From Microbacterium sp. SMR1 (lineage in GTDB: Bacteria > Actinomycetota > Actinomycetes > Actinomycetales > Microbacteriaceae): a DNA stretch of 64,000 bases. Shown one piece after another: positions 48,581-56,120 of the stretch. Both the position numbers and the translations under genes were made by a program. Below the pieces are notes generated by a model, which saw only the letters and a list, made by a program, of their open reading frames with translations, made no database searches and was not told the DNA's origin. The stretch covers positions 518,610 to 582,609 of the forward strand of contig NZ_QMBN01000002.1 in NCBI RefSeq assembly GCF_003289625.1, in the 5' to 3' direction. How positions within the stretch are numbered: the stretch's first letter is position 1; each line of letters starts with the position of its first letter.

Positions 48581-49672
48581 ATGAGCCTGTACGAGCCCGC
48601 CGTCTTCGGTGCCCTGAACCTGTCGAACCGCGTCGTGATGGCGCCGCTCACGCGCACCCGCGCGGGCGAGGACGGTGTTCCCACCGACGTCATGGTCGAG
48701 TACTACCGCCAGCGCGCGGGGCAGGGCCTCATCATCACCGAGGGCACGTGGCCTGTCGTGGAGGGCAAGTCGTACCCCGGGCAGCCCGGCATCCAGACCG
48801 AGGAACAGATCGCGGGCTGGCGACGCATCGCCGACGCCGTCCATGAGGCCGGCGGCACCATCGTCATGCAGCTGATGCACGGCGGACGCGTGTCGCACCC
48901 CGACATCACCGGTGCCGACCGAGTCGTGGGCCCGAGCGCGCTGGCCGCGCCCGGGCAGACCCGCACCCCGAAGGGCAAGGCCGACATGCCGATCGCGCAC
49001 GCGCTGACCGCGGCAGAGGTGCCCGAGGTCGTCGAGCAGTTCGCGCAGGCCGCGCGCAACGCGCTCGCGGCGGGGCTCGACGGTGTCGAGGTCCACGGAG
49101 CGAACGGATACCTCGTGCACGAGTTCCTCTCGCCCGTCTCGAACGTGCGCGACGACGAGTACGGCGGATCGCCCGAGAACCGCGCGCGCTTCGCGGTCGA
49201 GGTCACGCGGGCCGTAGCCGCTGCCGTGGGCGCCGACCGCACCGGCATCCGGCTCTCGCCGCAGCACAACATCCAGGGTGTGCTCGAGCACGACGACGCC
49301 GACGCCCGCGCGACCTACACGGCTGTCGCCGAGGGGCTCGCCCCCCTCGGGCTCGCGTTCGTCGACGTGCTCAGCGCCGACCCGACGGGTGAGCTCGTGC
49401 AGCACATCCGTCGCACGGCCGCCGCCCCCTTCATCCTCAACTCGGGCTTCGGATCTCCGACGACCCGCGAAGAGGCCGAGACCCTCGTGATCGCCGACTG
49501 GACGGATGCCGTCGCCGTCGGTCGCCCCGTGATCGCCAACCCCGATCTAGCGGCCCGGTGGGAGCAGCGCGCGGAGCTCAACGAGGCGCGCCCCGAGCTC
49601 TTCTACGGCTCGACCGCCGAGGGCTACATCGACTACCCGTTCCTCGACGAGGTGGCCGCCGGCGCGGTCTGA
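48581..49672 (+). CDS. Old yellow enzyme-family ene-reductase
   Basis: 363 residues. FMN barrel with MAPLTRTRA, GQGLIITEGTW, the substrate-binding pair in GVEVHGANGYLVHEFLSP, and RIRLSP-like strand TGIRLSPQHNIQG. Reduces activated C=C bonds (enones, quinones) with NADPH. The usual HxxN catalytic pair is read in EVHGANGYL. ATG 48581 is assigned over a longer start at 48569. Confidence 0.93.
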   Translation: MSLYEPAVFGALNLSNRVVMAPLTRTRAGEDGVPTDVMVEYYRQRAGQGLIITEGTWPVVEGKSYPGQPGIQTEEQIAGWRRIADAVHEAGGTIVMQLMHGGRVSHPDITGADRVVGPSALAAPGQTRTPKGKADMPIAHALTAAEVPEVVEQFAQAARNALAAGLDGVEVHGANGYLVHEFLSPVSNVRDDEYGGSPENRARFAVEVTRAVAAAVGADRTGIRLSPQHNIQGVLEHDDADARATYTAVAEGLAPLGLAFVDVLSADPTGELVQHIRRTAAAPFILNSGFGSPTTREEAETLVIADWTDAVAVGRPVIANPDLAARWEQRAELNEARPELFYGSTAEGYIDYPFLDEVAAGAV

Positions 49673-49692
49673 GCGCCCGGAGGCCGGTCCGT

Positions 49693-49772
49693 CCGTCCCG
49701 TGCACAGGCTCAATAGCCCGACGCGCAATCCCGACGAGCCTCTGGATGCCGCGGAGCCTGTGCGCGGGACGG
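49693..49772. repeat. 19-bp inverted repeat (one mismatch)
   Basis: Arms CCGTCCCGTGCACAGGCTC (49693-49711) and GAGCCTGTGCGCGGGACGG (49754-49772), 42-base interior. Just after the ene-reductase gene, so it may also terminate transcription. Confidence 0.75.
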
Positions 49773-49849
49773 TCGACCTGAGGTTCTGCTCCGGCGTCGA
49801 CCTCGCATCGGATCCCGGTCCGGGCGCCGCTCTGCCCGTGGTCTTCGAC

Positions 49850-49919
49850 CCGTCGACAGGACGACGCGATGCCGGCCAGCCCCCCGAACACTGCCCGAAG
49901 CTCCTCAGCCTGTCGACGG
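49850..49919. repeat. 11-bp inverted repeat sharing CCGTCGAC ends
   Basis: CCGTCGACAGG (49850-49860) and CCTGTCGACGG (49909-49919), perfect, 48-base interior. The outer eight bases CCGTCGAC are the same as those of the element at 24558-24623. Confidence 0.7.
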
Positions 49920-49978
49920 CACGACCGTCGCGGGATCCGAGGCAGCAGTCCTCGGCTGCGACTCAGGCGGCCCGGACA

Positions 49979-50560
49979 TCAGTAGTCGGGCTCAGGCGGT
50001 CCGGTGAGAGGTTCGAAGGCGGGCGTCGCGGCACGGTCCCACCGTGCGAGGGGCTCAATGCTCGTGATGATCAGAGCGTGATCAAATCCGACCAATCGCG
50101 TCGCGACGCCGGAGCGTGCGTCTACGACGAGCGTCTGCCGGTACGCCGGATCATCGACGTGCTCGAAGGTGAAGAGTATGGAGCGCCGGCCGAGAGGTTG
50201 TGCCAGCACGGGATAGAAGCTGCCGTGCGGATTCGCCCAGGTCAGCAGCCGGGTGGGCCACAGCATCTGGAGCGCCTGCGGCATCGGGCGGAAGAACTCG
50301 GCCGCCACCTGCTCGTGATTGCGCGAGCTTCGGTACGAGTACGTCCCCTCGCGGTAGTCCTGATGTCGACCGTCCTCGAATGTCAGCTCCCACCAGTCGT
50401 CGGTCTGGTCCACGGCGAAGGCGAACTGAACAAGCTCATCCGACGACTGTGCGATCCCACGTCCTGCCAGGCGCCGCGGCTGCTCGAGTTCGCCGACGGC
50501 CGCTACGACCTCTGCGGTGTCGGCTCGTCGGAGCACGGAGTCGAATCGGATGGGACTCAT
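49979..50560 (-). CDS. Protein of unknown function
   Basis: 193 residues, soluble. Contains TDDWWELTFEDGRHQDYREGTYSY and FFRPMPQALQMLWPTRLLTW, with no family I recognise. TACACT seven bases before ATG 50560 supports a real start. It precedes no obvious operon partner; the next genes on this strand are far downstream. Confidence 0.7.
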   Translation of the reverse strand: MSPIRFDSVLRRADTAEVVAAVGELEQPRRLAGRGIAQSSDELVQFAFAVDQTDDWWELTFEDGRHQDYREGTYSYRSSRNHEQVAAEFFRPMPQALQMLWPTRLLTWANPHGSFYPVLAQPLGRRSILFTFEHVDDPAYRQTLVVDARSGVATRLVGFDHALIITSIEPLARWDRAATPAFEPLTGPPEPDY

Positions 50561-50599
50561 CGCCCCGAGTGTACGAGACGGCCCCGCCCGCGCCGCGGC

Positions 50600-50785
50600 T
50601 CAGCTCTGGAAGACGGGCAGCTGCGACGCGAGGCCGAGCAGCAGGCCGAAGAACATGAGCAGGATGATGCCGCGACGGGTCGACCCGCGATTGGTGCCGT
50701 CGGTGCCGATCTGCTGGTTGCGCACGAAAATGATCAGCGCGATCAGCAGGATCGCGAGACCGGTGAGCGCGAGGACGATCGACAT
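50600..50785 (-). CDS. Small two-helix membrane protein (61 aa)
   Basis: 61 residues with two membrane helices (roughly residues 2-20 and 39-55) joined by a short polar loop (NQQIGTDGTNRGSTRR). Its ATG shares a base with the stop of the preceding 38-aa gene, so it is translationally coupled. Third gene of a chain started by a HAD phosphatase. Function unknown. Confidence 0.75.
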   Translation of the reverse strand: MSIVLALTGLAILLIALIIFVRNQQIGTDGTNRGSTRRGIILLMFFGLLLGLASQLPVFQS

Positions 50786-50901
50786 CAGTCGTCGTCCCCG
50801 TCGCGGCGGCGCCGGACGAACTGCACGATGACGACCACGAGGGTCGTCGTGAGCATGAGCGCGACGCTGATCAGCAGGAGGTTCTGCTCGAACTCGTTCA
50901 C
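50785..50901 (-). CDS. Tiny single-helix membrane protein (38 aa)
   Basis: GTG 50901 overlaps the HAD phosphatase stop by four bases (GTGA); the stop overlaps the next ATG by one base. The product has one membrane helix (LLLISVALMLTTTLVVVIVQF) flanked by an acidic N-terminus and a basic-then-acidic C-terminus (RRRRDGDDD). The tight coupling on both sides is the main evidence that it is expressed. Confidence 0.7.
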   Translation of the reverse strand: MNEFEQNLLLISVALMLTTTLVVVIVQFVRRRRDGDDD

Positions 50902-51707
50902 AGGATGCCCGGATCCTCGGTCTCGTACGGCTCCGTCTCGAGCAGATCGGCGACGGAGTCGAGGATCTCGTCGGGGCGGAACGGGTACCGCTCGATCTCG
51001 GCGTCGTCCGAGATGCCGGTGCGCACGAGCACGGTGTGCAGACCCGCTTCGATGCCCGCCACGACGTCGGTGTCCATGCGGTCGCCGATCATGCCGGTGT
51101 TCTCGGAGTGCGCTCCGATGCGGTTCATCGCCGAACGGAACATCATGGGGTTCGGCTTGCCGACGACGTACGGGCTCTTCCCGGTCGCGTGCGAGATCAG
51201 GGCCGCGAACGAACCGGTCGCCGGAACGACGCCCTCCGGGGTCGGGCCCGTGGCATCCGGGTTGGTGATGATGAACCGCGCGCCGGCGTTGATGAACCGG
51301 ATCGCCTTCGTGATGGCGTCGAAGGAGTAGTTGCGCGTCTCGCCCACCACGACGTAGTCGGGGTCGGTCTCGGTCATGATGTAGCCGGCCTCGTGGAGGG
51401 CGGTGGTGAGGCCCGCCTCGCCGATCACGAACGCCGAGCCGCCCGGATGCTGCGAACGCAGGAAGTCCGCCGTCGCGAGCGCCGACGTCCAGATGCGGTC
51501 CTCCGGCACCTCCAGCCCCGACCGCGCGAGACGCGCGCTGAGGTCTCGGGGCGTGAAGAAGGGGTTGTTGGTCAGCACGAGGAACGGCGTGCCCGTCTCG
51601 CGCCACTGCGCGAGCAGTTCCGCCGCCCCCGGGATGGGGTGGTTCTCGTGGACGAGAACGCCGTCCATGTCCGTCAGCCAGCACTCGATATCGGCGCGTG
51701 TCCGCAT
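50898..51707 (-). CDS. HAD-superfamily hydrolase, NagD type
   Basis: 269 residues of the HAD-IIA class. Motif I LTDMDGVL (nucleophile Asp), motif II VLTNN, motif III lysine in VGKPNPMMF, motif IV MIGDRMDTDVVAG. Probably a cytosolic sugar- or nucleotide-phosphatase. TAGGCT six bases before ATG 51707 marks a leaderless start. First gene of a chain with two tiny membrane proteins. Confidence 0.93.
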   Translation of the reverse strand: MRTRADIECWLTDMDGVLVHENHPIPGAAELLAQWRETGTPFLVLTNNPFFTPRDLSARLARSGLEVPEDRIWTSALATADFLRSQHPGGSAFVIGEAGLTTALHEAGYIMTETDPDYVVVGETRNYSFDAITKAIRFINAGARFIITNPDATGPTPEGVVPATGSFAALISHATGKSPYVVGKPNPMMFRSAMNRIGAHSENTGMIGDRMDTDVVAGIEAGLHTVLVRTGISDDAEIERYPFRPDEILDSVADLLETEPYETEDPGIL

Positions 51708-51749
51708 GGCCCCAGCCTAGCTGTGGCGATCCGGCCGTAGTCTTCACTC

Positions 51750-52712
51750 GTGGCCCACGATGACTGGAATCCCCGCAAGCTGCCCGACCTGTCGGGCAAG
51801 CGGTATCTCGTCACGGGCTCCAACGCGGGACTCGGGTATTTCGCCAGTCTGCAGCTCGCTTCGGCCGGGGCCCACGTCATCATGACCGGCCGCAGCCCGC
51901 AGCGGCTCGCGACGGCGCGCGCCTCGGTCGTGCGAGCCCTGCCCGACGGGGTGGGATCGGTCGAGACGCTGCTGCTCGATACGAGCAACCTGGGCTCCGT
52001 GCGGGCAGCGGCGGCGACCGCCCGCGGCCGAAAGCCCCTCCACGGCCTGCTCCTGAACGCCGGGGTGGTGCATCCGCCCCGTCAGCGCCGCACGACGCCC
52101 GACGGTCACGAGCTGGTGTTCGCCACCAACGTCCTCGGCCACTACGCGCTCGCGGGGGAGCTGCTCATCGCGCTCGCCGCCGGCCGCGGCCGCATGGTCT
52201 GGGTCGGCTCGGTGTCGACATCGATCTGGAAGTACGACCCGACCGACATCGAGCTCGAGAGCGACTACTCGCCCTGGCGCGCATACGTGCAGTCGAAGGT
52301 CGCCACGACCTCACTCGGCCTCGAGGCCGACGAGCGCCTGCGGGCGGCGAGCGTGCCGGTCTCGAGCCTGGTCGCCCACCCCGGCTATTCCACGAGCGGG
52401 CGCACCCGCGGCATCGCCGGCATCAACGAGCCGTCGCGGATGACGCGTTTCACCGACAACCTGCAGGTCGCCGTGACGCAGTCCAAGGAACGGGGGGCGT
52501 GGGCGCTCGTGCGCGCTCTCGTCGACCCGGATGCCGCGGGCGGCGAGTATTACGGGCCGGCCGGTGTGCTCCGGGGCGAGCCGCGCGTCGCGACGCCCGC
52601 GGCGATCACGCGCGATCCGGACATCGCCGCGCGCCTGTGGTCGTACTGCGAGCACACTACGCGCACGCCGTGGCCGTATCTGAAGGCGAGCCGGACGCGC
52701 GCGAAGAGCTGA
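51750..52712 (+). CDS. Short-chain dehydrogenase/reductase
   Basis: 320 residues. NAD(P) motif GSNAGLGYF, NAG in LLLNAGVVHPP, and the active-site Ser/Tyr-x3-Lys region VSTSIW ... YVQSKVATT (Tyr in AYVQSK). Resembles retinol dehydrogenase-like SDRs acting on alcohols of unknown identity. TAGTCT six bases before GTG 51750. Converges with the DtxR-family gene, six-base gap. Confidence 0.9.
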   Translation: MAHDDWNPRKLPDLSGKRYLVTGSNAGLGYFASLQLASAGAHVIMTGRSPQRLATARASVVRALPDGVGSVETLLLDTSNLGSVRAAAATARGRKPLHGLLLNAGVVHPPRQRRTTPDGHELVFATNVLGHYALAGELLIALAAGRGRMVWVGSVSTSIWKYDPTDIELESDYSPWRAYVQSKVATTSLGLEADERLRAASVPVSSLVAHPGYSTSGRTRGIAGINEPSRMTRFTDNLQVAVTQSKERGAWALVRALVDPDAAGGEYYGPAGVLRGEPRVATPAAITRDPDIAARLWSYCEHTTRTPWPYLKASRTRAKS

Positions 52713-52718
52713 TCGCGC

Positions 52719-53357
52719 TCAGGCGGTGACCCAGATGGCCGCGGCGGCACCGGGTGGCAGCACGACGGAACCGCCGCCGTCGAGCCGCACGCTGCCGCGT
52801 CCGCTGACCGTCAGGGTGTGGCCCACGTCGACGCCGTGGCCCTCGAGCGTGCGCAACAGGGCGGGATCACGGTCGCTCACGCGAAGGATGCGGCCCTCGT
52901 GGCCGATCGCCGCTTCGGCGAGCAGCACGAACGGTTCGCGATGGACCTCGCCGTCGGCGTCCGGGATCGCGTCGCCGTGCGGATCGAACCGGGGATCGCC
53001 GAGCCGTTCGGCGATGCCCGAGAGCAGCCGGTCGCTGATGGTGTGCTCGAGCACCTCGGCCTCGTCGTGGACCTCGTCCCAGGCGTAGCCGAACTCGCGG
53101 ACGAGCCAGGTCTCGATGAGGCGGTGACGCCGGATGATGGATGCCGCACGCCGCCGACCGGCTTCGGTCAGGGCCACCGGTCCGTACGGGCGATGCGACA
53201 CGAGGTCCTGAGCGGCGAGCTTGCGGACCATCTCCGTGACCGTCGACGGTGCGAGCCCGAGCGTCGCCGCGAGCTGCGAGGGGGTGATCGGCGCCGGCTG
53301 CCACTCGGTGTGGTGGTAGATCGTCTTCAGGTAGTCGTCGACGGCGGGGGAGGGCAC
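52719..53357 (-). CDS. DtxR-family metalloregulator with MntR-like metal site
   Basis: 212 residues from GTG 53357. N-terminal winged helix (ITPSQLAATLGLAPSTVTEMVRKLA), dimerisation domain, and a C-terminal SH3/FeoA-like domain. Metal ligands by alignment from memory: Asp8 as in MntR, Lys11 where MntR has Glu, His78, and Glu101-x2-Glu104-His105, where DtxR/IdeR has Cys102-x2-Glu-His. The Glu in place of Cys suggests manganese rather than iron sensing. GATAAT lies seven bases before the start. Confidence 0.88.
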   Translation of the reverse strand: MPSPAVDDYLKTIYHHTEWQPAPITPSQLAATLGLAPSTVTEMVRKLAAQDLVSHRPYGPVALTEAGRRRAASIIRRHRLIETWLVREFGYAWDEVHDEAEVLEHTISDRLLSGIAERLGDPRFDPHGDAIPDADGEVHREPFVLLAEAAIGHEGRILRVSDRDPALLRTLEGHGVDVGHTLTVSGRGSVRLDGGGSVVLPPGAAAAIWVTA

Positions 53358-53395
53358 ACTCCAGATTATCCGCGGCGGCGGGATAGCCTGTCCCG

Positions 53396-54064
53396 GTGAC
53401 CCGCCCCGACCCCGCCGACGCGAGCGGCGACCGCGACGGCGTCGACGCGGAAACGCAGCTGCCGGTCGGCGTGGGGCCGTGGCCGGGCGGTCCGGACGCG
53501 TGGCCTGACGACCCCCGGTACGACCCGCAGCTGCTGGCCGACGGTGACCGCCGGAACGTCGTCGACCACTACCGCTATTGGCGGCTCGAGGCGATCGTGG
53601 CCGACCTCGACGAGCACCGGCATCCCTTCCACGTCGCGATCGAGAACTGGCAGCACGATATGAACATCGGCTCGATCGTGCGCAGCGCGAACGCTTTCGG
53701 CGCGGCGGAGGTCCACATCGTGGGACGGCGGCGGTGGAACCGTCGGGGCGCGATGGTGACCGATCGCTACCAGCACGTCCGCCACCACGAGGATGTGGCC
53801 TCCTTCGCGGCGTGGGCACGTGAGAACGACCTCCCGATCGTCGCGGTCGACAACGTCCCGGGGTCGGTTCCGGTGGACCGCGCCGACCTGCCCGAGCGGG
53901 CCGTCCTGATGTTCGGTCAGGAGGGGCCGGGGCTGTCGCCCGAGGCCGTGGCTGCGGCATCCGTCGTCGTCGAGATCACGCAGTACGGCTCGACGCGTTC
54001 CATCAACGCATCGGCCGCGGGCGCCGTGGTCATGTACGAGTGGTGCCGTCGCTGGGCTCGATGA
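53396..54064 (+). CDS. TrmH-family (SpoU) RNA 2'-O-methyltransferase
   Basis: 222 residues. SPOUT knot motifs: NIGSIVRSANAFGAAEVHIVG, MFGQEGPGLS and STRSINASAAGAVVMYEW. Methylates ribose in tRNA or rRNA. The first ~65 residues form an acidic N-terminal extension. TAGCCT six bases before GTG 53396. Divergent from the DtxR-family gene. Confidence 0.92.
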   Translation: MTRPDPADASGDRDGVDAETQLPVGVGPWPGGPDAWPDDPRYDPQLLADGDRRNVVDHYRYWRLEAIVADLDEHRHPFHVAIENWQHDMNIGSIVRSANAFGAAEVHIVGRRRWNRRGAMVTDRYQHVRHHEDVASFAAWARENDLPIVAVDNVPGSVPVDRADLPERAVLMFGQEGPGLSPEAVAAASVVVEITQYGSTRSINASAAGAVVMYEWCRRWAR

Positions 54065-54082
54065 GGACCGACCGGCGAGAGG

Positions 54083-54592
54083 TCACCGCTCCGGGTGGCG
54101 GTCCGGGGTGACGGCGTAGACGAACAGACCCGTCGCCGACGCGCTGAGTTCGACCGTCGCGTCGGCCGGGACGTCCCGGATGCCGTGCGGCTCGGCGTTG
54201 CCGTCGACGGCGGCGCACGGCACCTTTCCGCTCTCGATGGTCGTGCCGTCGGCGGTGACGGTGTAGGCCAGCTCGCTTCCCGATCCGGTGACGCAGGCGA
54301 TCGTCACGACGGCGGGCGCTTCGCCGGCGGTGACGGAGATGATCGGCTCTCTGCCGGGCTCGAGAACACCGGCCTCGCGCTGGGTCCAGGACGCCCCGCC
54401 GAGCCCGTTCTCGGGGACGACGGTATCAGCCCACTGCCGGGCGTCGTCGGCGGTGGGGCGGGGCAGCGTCCGGGGGTCGTCGGAGCGCGTCGGGATCTCG
54501 ACCGGCGCGGTCTCCTGCGCGCAGCCGGAGGCGAGCATCCCGACCACGAGCACGGCGGCACCGGCGGCGGCGGCAGAGGTGAGCTTCGGCAT
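54083..54592 (-). CDS. Lipoprotein of unknown function
   Basis: 169 residues: signal sequence with lipobox LASGC, a Pro/Thr-rich linker, then an Ig-like beta domain with two cysteines (ACVTGSG and KVPCAAVDG) that may form a disulphide outside the membrane. TAGCGT six bases before ATG 54592. Convergent with trmH. Confidence 0.85.
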   Translation of the reverse strand: MPKLTSAAAAGAAVLVVGMLASGCAQETAPVEIPTRSDDPRTLPRPTADDARQWADTVVPENGLGGASWTQREAGVLEPGREPIISVTAGEAPAVVTIACVTGSGSELAYTVTADGTTIESGKVPCAAVDGNAEPHGIRDVPADATVELSASATGLFVYAVTPDRHPER

Positions 54593-54676
54593 GCCGCCAC
54601 GCTAAGCGCGGAATCTGAGGTTCGCACGTGAATGGGGTTTCGACCCGATCACAGTTCGGCTTCGCGTCTCCGGGGT

Positions 54677-55993
54677 TCAGACGGCGATGCGCAGCCACGC
54701 GCCGCGCCGCACGCGCCACCCCAGCGTGACCAGCCGGGCGATCATGTAGACGCCGAAGAACGCCACCGCGAGCCAGGCGAGGCCTGCCGCGCCGCCCGGA
54801 TGCAGCGCTCCGATCACCAGGAGAGCGGGGATGAAGGGGATGAGGTTCAGGCCTCCGGCGATCGCAAGATAGCGCGCGTCGCCGGCGCCCATCAGCACCC
54901 CGTCGAGGACGAAGACGATGCCGCAGACGGGCTGCGCGATCGCGAGGACGAGCAGCGCCGGCTGAATCAGGGCGGCCACGGCAGGGTCGCCGGTGAACAG
55001 CAGCCCGATGACCCCTGACGTCGCGGCGATGACGCCCCCGACGAGTACGCCGAACCAGGCGCCCCAGGCGACGGTGCGACCGAGGACGCGCTGGACGAAG
55101 GCCTCGTCGCCGGCGCCCAGGCCACGCCCGATGAGCGCCTGCGCGGCGATCGCGAGCGCGTCGAGCGCGAAGGCCGCGGTGGAGAAGATCGTGAAGGCGA
55201 CCTGCCAGCCGGCGAGTTCGCTCGTGCCCAGGCCGGTCGCGACGGCGACGGTCGCGAGCAGCGCCGCGCGCAGCGAGACCGTCCGGAGGAACAGCCAGCC
55301 GCCGAGACGCGCCGACCCGCGCATGCCGTCGGCGCGGGGCCGGAGCGACGCCGAGTGCCGGCGAGCGAGGCGGCCGATCACGACCACGTAGGCTCCGACC
55401 ATGCCCCACTGGGCGATCACGGTGCCCATCGCCGACCCGGCGATGCCCCAGCCGAACCCGTAGATGAAGAGGACGTTCAGCACCGCGTTGGCGCCGAAGC
55501 CGAGGCCGGCGATCCACAGCGGGGTGACGGTGTCCTGCATGCCGCGCAGCAGCCCGGTCGCGGCGAAGACGATGAGCATCGCCGGAAGACCCCACATCGA
55601 CAGGCGGAGGTAGGTCTCGGCATCCGTCGCGACGGCCTCGCCGGCTCCGAACATGCCGACCAGGAGCGGCGTGGTGAGCGAGCCGGCGGCCGCGAGCACG
55701 GCGCCGAGGCCGAGCGCGAGCCACAGCCCGTCGATCCCCGCGCTGACGGCGCTGGTCGAATCGCCCGCTCCGAAGCGACGGGCCACCGCCGGGGTCGTGG
55801 CGTAGGCGAGGAACACCATCAGCCCCACGATCGTCTGCAGCACCGCGCCGGCGATGCCGAGCGCCGCGAGCGGCACGACGCCGAGGTGGCCGATGAGCGC
55901 GGCGTCGACGATGAGGAACATCGGCTCGGCGATGAGGGCGCCGAGGGCGGGAACGGCCAGCCGCAGGATCTCGCGGTTGAGCGTGGGCGCCAT
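54677..55993 (-). CDS. MATE-family efflux transporter (DinF type)
   Basis: 438 residues with twelve membrane segments. Family pattern includes LNREILRLAVPALGALIAEPMF and GLLRGMQDTVTPLWIA. Exports drugs or metabolites with Na+ or H+. TAGGCT six bases before ATG 55993 marks a leaderless start. Alone on its strand between two plus-strand or convergent neighbours. Confidence 0.92.
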   Translation of the reverse strand: MAPTLNREILRLAVPALGALIAEPMFLIVDAALIGHLGVVPLAALGIAGAVLQTIVGLMVFLAYATTPAVARRFGAGDSTSAVSAGIDGLWLALGLGAVLAAAGSLTTPLLVGMFGAGEAVATDAETYLRLSMWGLPAMLIVFAATGLLRGMQDTVTPLWIAGLGFGANAVLNVLFIYGFGWGIAGSAMGTVIAQWGMVGAYVVVIGRLARRHSASLRPRADGMRGSARLGGWLFLRTVSLRAALLATVAVATGLGTSELAGWQVAFTIFSTAAFALDALAIAAQALIGRGLGAGDEAFVQRVLGRTVAWGAWFGVLVGGVIAATSGVIGLLFTGDPAVAALIQPALLVLAIAQPVCGIVFVLDGVLMGAGDARYLAIAGGLNLIPFIPALLVIGALHPGGAAGLAWLAVAFFGVYMIARLVTLGWRVRRGAWLRIAV

Positions 55994-56120
55994 GACTCGA
56001 GCCTAGAGGCGTGACGCCGGCGGACCCGCCTTTGCACGACCGCCGGGTCGCTGTCGAGCGCACGGAACGCCACCGCAACGACGGTTACCGTTGATCATCG
56101 ACCGAGGGAGAGGACGCCGG

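Larger units (their letters stand above)
49673..49978. other. Gene-free stretch with two long-armed inverted repeats
   Basis: About 306 bases without a credible gene. It holds two inverted repeats annotated separately (49693-49772 and 49850-49919). The rest shows no promoter or RNA gene that I can recognise. Confidence 0.6.
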
